NCBI RefSeq assembly: GCF_017357405.1 | Contig: NZ_CP071597.1 | Location: 1,674,001 to 1,738,000 of the forward strand | Length of the DNA: 64,000 nt | Direction of reading: 5' to 3' | DNA from: Halomontanus rarus | Lineage (GTDB): Archaea; Halobacteriota; Halobacteria; Halobacteriales; Natrialbaceae | Part shown: piece by piece, positions 41,411-50,274 of the stretch | Numbering within the stretch: the stretch's first letter is position 1 | Layout: the number at the start of each line of letters is the position of its first letter | Position numbers and translations under genes: made by a program | The notes under the pieces: generated by a model | Told to the model about the DNA's origin: nothing | The model's input: the letters and a program-made list of their open reading frames with translations, nothing else | Database searches by the model: none

Positions 41411-42103
41411 CTAGCGGCGAGCCAGCACGCGCATCACGAGCTGCAGGACGTGGACGAACACGCCGGCCACGGCGATGTAGACGCCGATCGTCTGCAACGC
41501 GGCCGAGGCGTTCCGCTGGTCGCGCACGCGCCAGATCTCCCAGCCGAGTCGGAGCATGAAGCCGAGGAAGATCAGGACGAAGCCGACGATCAGGACCGGC
41601 TCGAAGAACGTCCCGACCAAGATCGCGACGATACCCCCGATAAAGGCGTAGTTGGCCCACGACCCCCAGTTCTCGAAGCTCTTCGAGCGCGCGTAGACGT
41701 AGGTCGCGATCAGCGCCGTGAGGACGCCGGTGACGACCGCGGTGACGCCGAGGATGTACAGTTGCTGGTCTCGAGGGGCGAAGGAGAGCACGCCGGCGCC
41801 GAAGATCCCGAAGGCCAGTTGCAAGATCACCAGCCCGACGAAGGCGATTCCCGTGTCGCCGCCTTCGACGCCGCGTTCGGCGACCATCTCGCCGCCCGTG
41901 ATCGCCGCCCCGTAGACGAGCACGCCGACGATCGGGTAGGCGAACAGGTAGTCGTTGACCTGCGCCAGCGGCGTCACCACGAACACGTACATCAGGAGTA
42001 CGTTGATCGCCATCAGCGCGCTCGAGCCACCGACGACCGTCCACTCCCGACTCGAGAGCGGCCAGCCCTGTTCCGTGCCGGTCGATGTCTCGTAGGAACT
42101 CAT
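41411..42103 (-). CDS. seven-helix membrane protein, possibly Bax inhibitor-1-like
   Basis: The 230-residue protein has about seven hydrophobic helices in even spacing, from VVGGSSALMAINVLLMYVF near 27 to VYIAVAGVFVHVLQLVMRVL at the C-terminus. The RSKSFENWGSW loop and helix-rich C-terminus ending in a basic ARR recall the Bax inhibitor-1/YccA family of ion- or calcium-leak proteins, but no diagnostic motif was found. The MSSYETSTGTEQG start is hydrophilic and lies in the cytoplasm. Function is unassigned. Confidence 0.6.
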   Translation of the reverse strand: MSSYETSTGTEQGWPLSSREWTVVGGSSALMAINVLLMYVFVVTPLAQVNDYLFAYPIVGVLVYGAAITGGEMVAERGVEGGDTGIAFVGLVILQLAFGIFGAGVLSFAPRDQQLYILGVTAVVTGVLTALIATYVYARSKSFENWGSWANYAFIGGIVAILVGTFFEPVLIVGFVLIFLGFMLRLGWEIWRVRDQRNASAALQTIGVYIAVAGVFVHVLQLVMRVLARR

Positions 42104-42221
42104 GGGGTTTACTACTCGTGTGAGCTACGTAAGCGTTGAGCCGCAACTTGCGGTTCGTCGGGGCGTCACGACTGCAATACTCTCGAGACCGGTACGGAAC
42201 GGATCGACCGGTCGAGAGCGG

Positions 42222-42695
42222 TCAATTTTCGGACTCGGACTCGGACTCGGACTCGAGCGTCCAGCGATCCGAGTACGCGGTGCCACACGCACACTGGGCG
42301 TAGGCGTGGATCACGGCGCCGTCGGCGTAGAGGCCGCCGACCTCCTCGTTCTGTTCTTCGGCGAAGGCGAAGACGAACTGCGCGTGGTGGTCTTCGTCCG
42401 CAGTTTCGTCTTCACTACCCGCGGCCTCGGGACACGTCCCGCCCGTCAGATCGCCGTCGACGATCCCCTCGGTTCCTATCGCCGAGCCGGCGAACTCCAT
42501 CGCGCCGGTCCCCGTCGCCGCCTTGAACGCATTGCGCCCGCGCTCGCCGTCGACGACGATCAGGACGCCGTCGTCGATCCGCTCGCCGAACTGCTCGAGA
42601 CGGTCGTCGGAGACGTACGACTCGGCTAAAAAGAGCGCGACGTCCTCGGGCCGCTCGCCGGCGAGGAACGACTCCCGTTTGTCGGTCGTGGTCAT
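42222..42695 (-). CDS. DUF5807 family protein
   Basis: The 157-residue product begins MTTTDKRESFLAGERPEDVALFL and contains DGVLIVVDGERGRNAFKAATG and YAQCACGTAYSDRWTLE with a CxC. This agrees with my memory of DUF5807, a conserved haloarchaeal family of unknown function. The C-terminus ends in a perfect ESESESESE track encoded by a hexamer repeat. An acidic insert (EAAGSEDETADEDHH) precedes the last domain. It is preceded on the same strand by a small zinc-ribbon gene, 135 bp upstream. Confidence 0.72.
   Translation of the reverse strand: MTTTDKRESFLAGERPEDVALFLAESYVSDDRLEQFGERIDDGVLIVVDGERGRNAFKAATGTGAMEFAGSAIGTEGIVDGDLTGGTCPEAAGSEDETADEDHHAQFVFAFAEEQNEEVGGLYADGAVIHAYAQCACGTAYSDRWTLESESESESEN
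42231..42254 (-). repeat. hexamer repeat coding Glu-Ser at a protein C-terminus
   Basis: Four near-perfect copies of ggactc read on the minus strand as alternating Glu-Ser codons at the end of the DUF5807 gene. Copy number could change without shifting frame. Confidence 0.7.
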
Positions 42696-42830
42696 ACCGA
42701 AGATTGCGACTCGAGGGGGAAAAAGGACGCGAACGGCGGCGTTGCGTGGGACCGCGTGGCGATGTGGGAGGGGGCGCTCGAGGCAGTCGGTGAGATCGTC
42801 TGAAAAACGATGGACGAGACGGACGAAACG

Positions 42831-43049
42831 TTAGCCGTCCGACGACCGATCCAGCGTCCCGCTCGAGAGCCGACAGCCACACGGCGAGGCGACGTGGTGG
42901 TTCGGGCCTCGCGTCGTGACGGCCACGACCGGGTGGTCACAGCGTGGACACGGCGGGAGCGTCGTGCTGGTCGGTGATCGTGGATCCGCTGAACTCGAGT
43001 TCGAACCGTCGGTCGAATCCGTCGGTTGGTCGCGCTCCGAGTCGCTCAT
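42831..43049 (-). CDS. small zinc-ribbon-like protein
   Basis: The 72-residue product has an acidic, Ser/Asp-rich N-terminus and a C-terminal cysteine motif PPCPRCDHPVVAVTTRG followed by SPCGCRLSSG, a CPxC...CGC set typical of small archaeal zinc-finger proteins. Its size and motif place it among the many haloarchaeal CPxCG proteins described as small, uncharacterised regulators. No partner is adjacent apart from DUF5807 downstream. Confidence 0.6.
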   Translation of the reverse strand: MSDSERDQPTDSTDGSNSSSADPRSPTSTTLPPCPRCDHPVVAVTTRGPNHHVASPCGCRLSSGTLDRSSDG

Positions 43050-43171
43050 CGCGGCTCACCCGTGGGACTCGAGCGGGAGTCATCGATGGGGTGGTGGTCC
43101 CCTCGAGTGGAGCGAGAGGTGCGGTCTACGGTGTCGTTACTGGTCTGGAATCGATACGCCACTCGTGCGAG

Positions 43172-43179
43172 ATGTTTAT
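43172..43179 (+). promoter_or_regulatory. TATA-like box before the 31-codon frame
   Basis: GTTTATG is centred about 26 nt before the ATG at 43203, the standard spacing for leaderless haloarchaeal genes. Confidence 0.4.
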
Positions 43180-43202
43180 GTCTCGGTAGAAGCAATGCAA
43201 AC

Positions 43203-43298
43203 ATGGCTTCGGATCAGCTCGATTGGAAGCCAGGTCTCGGGTGTTGCACCACCCGGGGCGTTTCAGCGCACGCCCCCCGCGTCAGTTCTGAACCCTGA
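43203..43298 (+). CDS. putative 31-residue microprotein
   Basis: The frame starts MASDQLDWKPGLGCCTTRGV and ends in a TGA at 43296-43298. It contains a Cys-Cys pair and no membrane segment. Support comes from the TATA-like box about 26 nt upstream, not from similarity. A longer frame in the same register opens upstream, so chance cannot be excluded. Confidence 0.3.
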   Translation: MASDQLDWKPGLGCCTTRGVSAHAPRVSSEP

Positions 43299-43504
43299 CT
43301 TCCAGATTGATCGTTGTGCTCGAGAGACATATATTTACTGTTGTACAGCCGGTGATTTTAGCGGAGAAGGGAGCGCAGCAGGTGTGAAACCGGGCAAAAG
43401 AACGCAAGCTGGCGGCATTCTATATCGTGTTTCAGAGTGCCGGTCCGCACTCGAGCGCTCGAGAAGTCACCGGGTTCGCGGAGAGAACGCCATCAACCGA
43501 ACCG

Positions 43505-44149
43505 TCACGCCTCGAGATCCGTCGTCGCCAGCATGACCTCGAGCACCTGCGCGGGCGAGAGGTCGTCGTCGAGTTGATCCGCGTACCAGGTCAGCATCTC
43601 GGCGAACACCTCGCGGACGTCCTTCGAGGTCGTCTGCAGGTGCGCGAGTTCGCCGTCGGTCTTGAGCGTGATATCGATCCCGTGGGGGTCGGTGGTGGAC
43701 TCGAGCGGGTGTTCGGATGTAGGGTCGGGTCCGTGGGGTTCGGGAGTGATCTCCGGTCCGTGCGGTTCGCGCGTGCGTTCGGGTCCGCTCGATTCGGCTG
43801 CGGTGTCGGACTCGCGTGATCCGGGAACGGACTCGAGTCCGCGGTCGGCGTCGCCATCGACGTTGACGCCGGCATCGGCAAGCGGAAAATCGAACGGATT
43901 GACCGAGACGTTACTCGAGGACGTGTCTGCGTCCACGGGTTTGCCGCCGCCCGCGTTCGCGTTCGTGTTGGCGTTCATATCCACCGCTGGAAGGGTCTCG
44001 GATACCGCCGGGTCACTCGCTGCGGCCGACCCCTCCGAGCGGACGAGATAGCGATTGTCGCCCAGCTCGTCAACGCGATCGTCGTCTAACCGGAGGTCGT
44101 CGGGAGTGAGAACGCCGTCGTCCGCGTCTTGCGTTGAATCGGGGGTCAT
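43505..44149 (-). CDS. DUF7500-like acidic protein beside the archaellum locus
   Basis: The 214-residue product starts MTPDSTQDADDGVLTPDDLRLDDDRVDELGDNRYLV; the VLTPDDL...NRYLVRS block is what I remember of DUF7500. A disordered middle rich in Pro, Ser, Glu and His follows (four PHGP/PHGI-type motifs). The C-terminus has GIDITLKTDGELAHLQTTS and EMLTWYADQLDDDLSPAQV. It may be an adaptor or a signalling partner near the motility genes, but this is positional inference. A decayed gene at 45.2 kb shares its GI-x-IT....DGELAH block. Confidence 0.6.
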   Translation of the reverse strand: MTPDSTQDADDGVLTPDDLRLDDDRVDELGDNRYLVRSEGSAAASDPAVSETLPAVDMNANTNANAGGGKPVDADTSSSNVSVNPFDFPLADAGVNVDGDADRGLESVPGSRESDTAAESSGPERTREPHGPEITPEPHGPDPTSEHPLESTTDPHGIDITLKTDGELAHLQTTSKDVREVFAEMLTWYADQLDDDLSPAQVLEVMLATTDLEA

Positions 44150-44228
44150 GGGTGAGAGTGAGAGTGAGATGGTGTTCGCGTACGAGTGAGCGGTGTCCGC
44201 CTCTCGAGCGGAGGCTGAACCTCGGTGC

Positions 44229-44933
44229 TCAGTCGTCGCCTTCAGTCTCGTTGCCCGCGTCGGTGGAACTCGAGTTGTCGTCGACGCTCGCGGTAGTCGC
44301 GTTGTCCGCCTCCGCTCCGACGGCGTCGACGTCCTCCTGATAGACTTTCGTATTCATGATATTGTTCCAGAGCGTGACCCGGTTCATGTCGATCCCGTCC
44401 TCGCTCTCGCCGTCGGTTTCGTTGGTCGCCTCGACGTCGCCGGCATCGTCTCCGTTCGATTGGCTGTCGAACCGGTGGATCCACTCGGAATTGATCCCCC
44501 AGCCGAGGGCCTGTCCGTCGAACGGGTTCGACAGCTCGGCGTACAGAAAGCCGATATCCGAACCGCGGTGAATCAACGCCTGTTTGTACACTTCGTAGAT
44601 GATCACGATTTCCTGGTCGGACTCTTCGACGGTCTCCGCGTCGGACCGATAGGTCAGAGACAGGTCGTCGTCCGCTCGAGTCAGGCTCTCGACGGTGATG
44701 CCGTTGTCCTCGAGGAAGTAGTAGAACTCGCCGGGAGATCCGTTCCGCGGCGTCGACGGTTCTTCGGGTTCGATGGCGTTCGATCCCGACGTGCTCAGTA
44801 CCGAGTCGAGACAGCCGGCGGTCGCGGCCATCGCCGCCGTTCCGACGGCCGCACCGAGGAACCGCCGTCGAGACGAGGACGGCGAGGGAGACGGCGACCG
44901 GGCGGACGAACTGCAATCGTCAGTCATACTCAT
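44229..44933 (-). CDS. Tat lipoprotein of unknown function (DUF8159-like)
   Basis: The 234-residue product has a hydrophilic N-region, a twin-arginine motif SRRRFLGAAVGTAAMA and a lipobox ATAGC near residues 40-44, so it is likely exported folded and lipid-anchored. The mature domain includes SPGEFYYFLEDNGITVESL, a strand-rich core (DLSLTYRSDAE) and WGINSEWIHRF. The C-terminal 60 residues are acidic and Ser/Thr/Asn-rich. Family assignment is tentative. It sits between DUF7500 and a decayed gene, left of the archaellins, and is on their strand. Confidence 0.65.
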   Translation of the reverse strand: MSMTDDCSSSARSPSPSPSSSRRRFLGAAVGTAAMAATAGCLDSVLSTSGSNAIEPEEPSTPRNGSPGEFYYFLEDNGITVESLTRADDDLSLTYRSDAETVEESDQEIVIIYEVYKQALIHRGSDIGFLYAELSNPFDGQALGWGINSEWIHRFDSQSNGDDAGDVEATNETDGESEDGIDMNRVTLWNNIMNTKVYQEDVDAVGAEADNATTASVDDNSSSTDAGNETEGDD

Positions 44934-45174
44934 CTCTCGCAACGGAACCCGCAAAAAGACACGGACGATATCGAACGCTGAGTCGTGGCCGAACTCGAGT
45001 CGTGAGTCCTCACGGATACGACAACAGCCTCGTCTTCCACCGGAGAGACGGCGTCGGACTCGAGGCGGGTTCGGGCCGAATTTCGGGAGGACACGATCGA
45101 ACCGTCGGCTGCGCTCGAGTGTCGAGTCACCAAAAAAGAACGCAAGCACGCCGTTTCCCTGTCTTCCTGCGTCC

Positions 45175-45700
45175 GAAGTCGACGGGTAGAACGCTTCGAG
45201 AGTCGCCGTTGCCGTCACCAGTGTGACCGCGAGCGCCCGTCGGGGCGTGCGGTCCTCGTCGAACTGGGTCGCGTCCCAGCTCGGATCTGGTCGGTCCGTC
45301 TCTCGATACCCACCTGGACGCCGTGCGTCGTCGGTGGTGTGCGAGTTCGCCGTCGGGTTCGAACGTGATCTCGATCCCGCGCAGTTCGATGCTCGCGACG
45401 TAGCACATGTGCGTGTGCGTCGTCGCCGTGACCGCGATCGGTACCCGCCTCGGGTACGGCTGCACCGACGTCGTCTCGGTGTCGATCGCGAAGCGCTCGA
45501 TCTCGAGGGGCGTGAAGGCCCCCGAACTCGAGCGGACGCCGGACGACGTCGATCATCGCCGGTCGCCGAACCGCCCGCTCGAACCGTACCGCGGTCGCCA
45601 CCAGTTCGTCGAGCAGGTCTCCCTGCACGCTGGCGGTGACACACCGTCGTGTTAGCTCGTCGGGATCGTACGATACCGTTTCGTTTCACGTATCTCGAGT
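45175..45700 (-). pseudogene. frameshifted gene, 3' part resembling the DUF7500 C-terminus
   Basis: Coding-like sequence on the minus strand passes through three frames. The first holds DELTRRCVTASVQGDLLDEL and VATAVRFERAVRRPAMIDVV. The second, after a shift near 45518, holds AFTPLEIERFAIDTETTSV, THMCYVASIELRGIEITFE and PDGELAHH. The third, after a shift near 45345, holds WDATQFDEDRTPRRALAVTL and TATATLEAF. The second and third parts resemble GIDITLKTDGELAHL and ADQLDDDLSPAQV...TTDLEA at the end of the gene at 43505. No intact reading frame covers it, so decay or two assembly indels are the options. Confidence 0.5.
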
Positions 45701-45729
45701 GTCCGACTCGAGTGTCGTGAGGTATCTGT

Positions 45730-46455
45730 TTAGACCTCGACGACCTGCTTGTTACCGAACGTCGACGGCACGCTCACACCGTAGGTGAACTGCGCACCGG
45801 ACTGATCGATGAGTTTGATCGTCGCGTCGTCACCGCCCTCGAGACCTTTGTCGTGGGACGAAGGTGCTTCGATCACCGTCGCGTTGATCGTCATCGTGAT
45901 CCGCTCGTCGGTGTTCGTTAGGTGAGCATCACCGTTGTTGACCCCGAAGGTGGTGAAGTGGCCGCTGTCCGCTGCGTACAGGCCCATTGAGTTACCTGCT
46001 ACATTACCCAGATCGCTATCCGAAGCGTGATCGAGTTCGGGGTGATCGTTCACAGTATCACCGGCCGTGATATCACTCTCTGTCGCCTCGTCGTAAGTTA
46101 CATCAGCCCCTCTGTATACGAGCGTCGTATCTTCCTCGTCACTTGTGTACTGGACGGTCATCGAACTGATGTCAATCGCGCCTGCACCAGCGGATTGCTT
46201 GATCGTGAAGTTGAGCCGATCGACGTAGTCCGCATCCGTCGAGACGTTCCCGACGGCGTGGACGACCTCGATCTGATTCGCGACGGCCTCCTGAGTCTCG
46301 GACCCCGTAGTCGAGGCCTGACTCTGCAGGACACCGGCAGTGTTGATCAGCACGCCCGCCGCAATCGCGGCGACCAGCACCATCGCGATGAAGATGATCA
46401 GCGTCCCGATCCCGACCTGACCGCGTTCGTCCGCGTCAGTGAGCGTCTCGAACAT
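45730..46455 (-). CDS. arlB: archaellin, fourth gene of the array
   Basis: The 241-residue precursor starts [19 protein letters not shown] with a class III signal peptide. ArlK/PibD peptidase should cut after Gly12, leaving [20 protein letters not shown] as the hydrophobic filament-core helix. The C-terminus ends [20 protein letters not shown]. The central 120 residues vary from the other three copies and should be surface-exposed and N-glycosylated at N-x-T/S sites (for example NVST and NATV). Its ATG overlaps the previous gene's stop by 1 nt. It forms the archaellum filament. Confidence 0.93.
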   Translation of the reverse strand: MFETLTDADERGQVGIGTLIIFIAMVLVAAIAAGVLINTAGVLQSQASTTGSETQEAVANQIEVVHAVGNVSTDADYVDRLNFTIKQSAGAGAIDISSMTVQYTSDEEDTTLVYRGADVTYDEATESDITAGDTVNDHPELDHASDSDLGNVAGNSMGLYAADSGHFTTFGVNNGDAHLTNTDERITMTINATVIEAPSSHDKGLEGGDDATIKLIDQSGAQFTYGVSVPSTFGNKQVVEV

Positions 46456-47168
46456 CAGACGCTCACCACTTCCTTGTCGCCGAACGTCGACGGCACGCTC
46501 ACACCGTAAGAGAACTGTGCACCCGACTGATCGACGAGTTTGATCGTCGCGCTGTCGCCGCCGTGGAGTCCTTCACCGTCGAGAGCTGCAAGGTTACCGT
46601 TTCCAGTGCTGATAGACGGTTCGGTACCGTCTGTACCGTCCTCACCAGCTTCGATCGCCCCCAAATGGAGAGTGATCGTGACGCGGTCATCAGTATTGAT
46701 GAGCTCGTTAGCATCACCGTCCCCTGCAATATCAGTAGTGACGAAGTGACTGGCGTTCGCCTGACCAAGGTTGGACGTACCACTATACGCGACAGCACCG
46801 ATATCACCGACGTCGTTTCCACCGTGGACTAACGTTTTGTCGGTCGTATCACTGGTATACTGGAGCGTCATCGCCGAGAGGTCGATCGCGTTCGACCCCG
46901 CCGACTTCATTACCGTCAAATTGACAGAATCAACCGTCCCATCGTTGGTCGGAGAAACGTTTCCACTCGCGTGCACCACTTCGATCTGATTCGCCACGGC
47001 TTCCTGCGTTTCGGAGCCGGTGTCAGAGGCCTGGCTCTGCAGAACACCTGCAGTGTTGATCAGCACGCCCGCAGCGATCGCGGCGACGAGGACCATCGCG
47101 ATGAAGATGATCAACGTCCCGATCCCGACCTGACCGCGGTCGTCCGCGTCAGTGATCGTCTCGAACAT
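46455..47168 (-). CDS. arlB: archaellin, third gene of the array
   Basis: This 237-residue archaellin precursor starts [19 protein letters not shown], with predicted cleavage after Gly12 and the standard hydrophobic helix. The C-terminal block [20 protein letters not shown] matches its neighbours closely. The middle region differs, for example [19 protein letters not shown]. It follows the second gene directly (TAAATG) and overlaps the fourth by 1 nt, so translation of all four is likely coupled. Which copy is the major filament subunit is not visible. Confidence 0.93.
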   Translation of the reverse strand: MFETITDADDRGQVGIGTLIIFIAMVLVAAIAAGVLINTAGVLQSQASDTGSETQEAVANQIEVVHASGNVSPTNDGTVDSVNLTVMKSAGSNAIDLSAMTLQYTSDTTDKTLVHGGNDVGDIGAVAYSGTSNLGQANASHFVTTDIAGDGDANELINTDDRVTITLHLGAIEAGEDGTDGTEPSISTGNGNLAALDGEGLHGGDSATIKLVDQSGAQFSYGVSVPSTFGDKEVVSV

Positions 47169-47846
47169 TTAGACGCTCACCACTTTCTTGTCGCCGAACG
47201 TCGACGGCACACTCACACCGTAGGAGAACTGTGCACCCGACTGATCGACGAGTTTGATCGTCGCGCTGTCCCCACCCTCGAGGCCTTCGTCGTTTCCGAC
47301 GTTTGTGGTGTCGTCTGCCTCAATTGCTGCGACGAAGAGCGAGATCGTCACGCGATCATCGGTGTTGATCAGTTCATCGTGATCTCCGTCACCTGCAATA
47401 TCGTCTGTCGCAAAGTGAGTGTGATTAGCATCGAAGGTTCCACCAGCAGTTGCATCAATAGCACCATCACTGTAATTGATGGCACCTACACCGCTCGAGT
47501 CACCGCCATGAACGAGCGTCTGATCGGTCGTGTCACTGGTGTATTGAATCGTCATCGCACCAAGGTCGATGGCGTTCGACCCCGCCGATTTCATTACCGT
47601 CATGTTGACGACGTCGACCGTATTACCAGCGCTAACGTTCCCACTCGCGTGTACCACCTCGATCTGGTTCGCCACTGCTTCCTGCGTTTCGGAGCCGGTG
47701 TCAGAGGCCTGGCTCTGCAGAACACCAGCGGTGTTGATCAACACGCCCGCCGCAATCGCGGCGACGAGGACCATCGCGATGAAGATGATCAGCGTTCCGA
47801 TTCCGACCTGACCGCGTTCGTCTGCGTCTGTGAGCATCTCGAACAT
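47169..47846 (-). CDS. arlB: archaellin, second gene of the array
   Basis: At 225 residues this is the shortest of the four precursors. It starts [19 protein letters not shown], has the same N-terminal helix, and ends [16 protein letters not shown], identical to the first gene's ending. The variable middle is reduced ([20 protein letters not shown]). Its ATG overlaps the first gene's stop by 1 nt and its TAA abuts the third gene's ATG. The strong similarity at both ends with a variable centre suggests gene conversion among copies. Confidence 0.93.
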   Translation of the reverse strand: MFEMLTDADERGQVGIGTLIIFIAMVLVAAIAAGVLINTAGVLQSQASDTGSETQEAVANQIEVVHASGNVSAGNTVDVVNMTVMKSAGSNAIDLGAMTIQYTSDTTDQTLVHGGDSSGVGAINYSDGAIDATAGGTFDANHTHFATDDIAGDGDHDELINTDDRVTISLFVAAIEADDTTNVGNDEGLEGGDSATIKLVDQSGAQFSYGVSVPSTFGDKKVVSV

Positions 47847-48565
47847 CAGACGCTCACCACTTTCTTGTCACCGAACGTCGACGGCACGCTCACACCGTAG
47901 GAGAACTGTGCACCCGACTGATCGACGAGTTTGATCGTCGCGCTGTCCCCACCCTCGAGGCCTTCGTCGCCATTAAGGTCGGCTTCAGTAACCATTCCTG
48001 TATTCACCGAGGTATCGCCCGCTATACCAGCCTCGATCGCACCGATGTGGAGAGTGACAGTGACGCGGTCATCGGTGTAGATAAGCTCGTCGTCACCGCC
48101 GTCTCCCGCAATACTATTGGTTACAAATTGCGAATCGTTGGCATTACCGAGGGTGCCAGCTGTAGCACTATAATCGACCGAACCGATAACACCGACGTCA
48201 TTTCCACCGTGAACGAGCGTCTGATCCGTCGTGTCACTCGTGTATTGGAGCGTCATCGACGAGAGATCGATCGCGTTCGATCCCGCCGACTTCATGACGG
48301 TGAGGTTCACCGAATCGACGTAGCCGTCACCGGATTCGGAGACGTTCCCGCTCGCGTGCACCACTTCGATCTGGTTCGCCACAGCTTCCTGCGTTTCGGA
48401 GCCGGTGTCAGAGGCCTGACTCTGTAACACACCGGCTGTATTGATCAATACGCCTGCCGCAATCGCGGCGACGAGGACCATCGCGATGAAGATGATCAAC
48501 GTCCCGATCCCGACCTGACCGCGGTCGGAGTCGGTATCGCTCGTAATCGTTGTATTTCCTAACAT
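47846..48565 (-). CDS. arlB: archaellin, first gene of the array
   Basis: The 239-residue precursor starts [20 protein letters not shown]; the pre-peptide is longer than in the other copies, with cleavage expected after Gly16. The mature N-terminal helix and the C-terminal block match the others. It is the promoter-proximal gene of the leftward operon. A 524-bp gap separates it from arlCE, and no TATA box lies within 40 nt, implying a long leader. The ATG at 48565 was chosen because the upstream in-frame extension is Arg-rich and not coding-like. Confidence 0.92.
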   Translation of the reverse strand: MLGNTTITSDTDSDRGQVGIGTLIIFIAMVLVAAIAAGVLINTAGVLQSQASDTGSETQEAVANQIEVVHASGNVSESGDGYVDSVNLTVMKSAGSNAIDLSSMTLQYTSDTTDQTLVHGGNDVGVIGSVDYSATAGTLGNANDSQFVTNSIAGDGGDDELIYTDDRVTVTLHIGAIEAGIAGDTSVNTGMVTEADLNGDEGLEGGDSATIKLVDQSGAQFSYGVSVPSTFGDKKVVSV

Positions 48566-49089
48566 TTGCGTACACCCTGCGTGCCCAGCTCGCCCACCAC
48601 CCTCACGTCGACTCGAGCGTCGACCCGACGCGAGACCGAGCGTTACCGACTCTCCGGTCCGACGAGCACAGCCCGTCGCTCCCTCGAGGTCGAGTTCGGT
48701 TCGAGGTCGAGTTCGAGTTCGGATCCGTGTTCGTGTTTGGATCCAGACCCGCACCCGAACTCGCACCCGTCCACGAGGAACGTGGCGACGGGACTGTACC
48801 GATCCGAAAGTCCCGTCGAAGGCCGGAGTGAGGCGAGTTCGTTGGCATCACAGTATCTGGGGATGTACCCCAACAGACCCATCACCTAGATAGAGTATCA
48901 ATCTCCGTATCGTTTCAGCCGGCGTTTCGAGCCTCGACTCACGACTCGATACGCGGGCCGAATCGGGGGCTGAACTCGTCCGTACAGATATACGGCCCTG
49001 CTGGGTAGTGAGGTGTAGATGATTGTGCGCCGTGTGGCAGGATCCGGAAAAACGCTCCCCATCGGCGGACGACGAGACTGGACACAGGT
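48566..49089. promoter_or_regulatory. divergent regulatory region of the archaellum operons, 524 bp
   Basis: Leftward transcripts make archaellins, rightward ones the motor. The half next to the archaellins has low-complexity ttcgag/gttcgg tracts at 48690-48780 and no TATA box close to the start codon. An inverted repeat TGGGG-ATGTA-CCCCA lies at 48858-48872, and an AT-rich patch (tagatagagtatca) at 48888-48900 may hold the archaellin promoter. AGATATACG at 48986-48994 may be the arlCE TATA box, about 100 nt before its ATG. No gene is visible. Confidence 0.45.
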
Positions 49090-50274
49090 ATGAATCTCGG
49101 ACTGGACAATTTCCGCGAGTTGCTCGAACGGTTCCTGAGTGATACCGGCGGTCGCCGAGGTCGTGACCGCGAGCAGGCACGCGAGGAGCGAGCGCAGGCG
49201 GGAGCTGCTGCGGGCCAGGGTCAGGAGCCGATGCAGGGCCAGGGGCAAGCGCAGGGTCAACCCGGCGACCCCGCCAACGCCAACGCGGACGCGGGCGTAC
49301 CCGGAGAACACGCGACCGCACAGCAGGGATCGACGTTCCAGCGTCAGGAACGCCCCGACCCCGACGAGGTGGACGAAGACGAGGTCGTCGACGATCTCTA
49401 CCACCGGATCGAGACCTTGGAGGACGAACTCGAGAGCAACGGCAACCAACTGGGTTCGATCCAGGACTCCCAGGAGCACGTCGCCGACAAGGTGGACGAC
49501 GTCGACGACACGATCCGGCAGTTACTGGGGATCTACGATCAGGTGACCAACGACGTGAACCCGTTCACCGGTGACGGCGAGGAGAAGGGCGGGTTCGGCG
49601 TCTTCGGTGCCGACGACGACGACGAGGGCTTCGGGCTGGGCGAGCGTCGAGAGCCCGAGGAGTCCGAGTCCGGCGACGAAGACGAGACGGTGTCGTTCGC
49701 GGATCTCAAGGGTGCCATCGAGGACGCGGCAGCGGCCCAAACCGAGGAACGGAACCGCACGGAGCCGACGGCCCAGAAGATCACCTTCGACGAGGAGGCG
49801 TACATCGGCGGGGAGACCGTCGAGAGCGGACTCGAGGGGGAGGGCGACGGAACCCGCGTCGAAGTGCAGGCGACCGAGGGTGCGGATGCGGCTCGGAGTG
49901 CGGAGACGGAGACAGAGACGGAGAACGAGAGCGACGACGACGTCGAAGACGAAGACGCGGACGACGTCACGCTCAATACGCTCGCGAACACGTTCGCGAC
50001 GGATATCCTCGTCTTCGAGTGGCTGACCGAACTGGTTCGGACGGGCGGGCCGGCCGCGACCCTGCGGGCGATCTCCTACTACCACGAGATCGGGTGGATC
50101 GGTCGCGGTGTCAAAGAACACCTCGAGAGCGTGCTCAGCGGCCCGGATCTCGACATTCACGTCGATCCGGCGTCGACGCCGGACGAGTTGACGGCGGAGG
50201 ACCACGCCGACAGCTACACCTACATCATGAAGTTGAACGAGATCCACGCGACGCGCCAAGAGGTCGAGTCGTGA
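49090..50274 (+). CDS. arlCE: archaellum protein ArlCE (fused FlaC/FlaE)
   Basis: The 394-residue protein links a Gln/Gly/Ala-rich N-terminal segment, a coiled-coil (about 105-152, ETLEDELESN... DDVDDTIRQLL), a long acidic linker, and a C-terminal FlaD/E domain (about 296-350: TLANTFATDILVFEWLTELV, AISYYHEIGWIGRGVKEHL). In haloarchaea ArlC, D and E lie under the motor and link it to the chemotaxis response through CheF. It is the first gene of the rightward operon and overlaps a 30-codon frame by 1 nt. Confidence 0.9.
   Translation: MNLGLDNFRELLERFLSDTGGRRGRDREQAREERAQAGAAAGQGQEPMQGQGQAQGQPGDPANANADAGVPGEHATAQQGSTFQRQERPDPDEVDEDEVVDDLYHRIETLEDELESNGNQLGSIQDSQEHVADKVDDVDDTIRQLLGIYDQVTNDVNPFTGDGEEKGGFGVFGADDDDEGFGLGERREPEESESGDEDETVSFADLKGAIEDAAAAQTEERNRTEPTAQKITFDEEAYIGGETVESGLEGEGDGTRVEVQATEGADAARSAETETETENESDDDVEDEDADDVTLNTLANTFATDILVFEWLTELVRTGGPAATLRAISYYHEIGWIGRGVKEHLESVLSGPDLDIHVDPASTPDELTAEDHADSYTYIMKLNEIHATRQEVES

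Larger units (their letters stand above)
43050..43504. other. intergenic, 455 bp, holding a possible microprotein
   Basis: The spacer is GC-rich at the left and AT-rich at 43325-43435 (atatatttactgttgtac, gattttagcgg). The AT-rich half has a TATATTTA box at about 43329-43336 that could start a small RNA. A 31-codon frame at 43203-43298 is listed separately. Nothing else resembles a gene. Confidence 0.4.

Noticed and set aside
42916..43536. 206-codon plus-strand frame
   Set aside because: It overlaps the zinc-ribbon gene antisense, has no motif and no promoter, and its composition is unlike haloarchaeal proteins.
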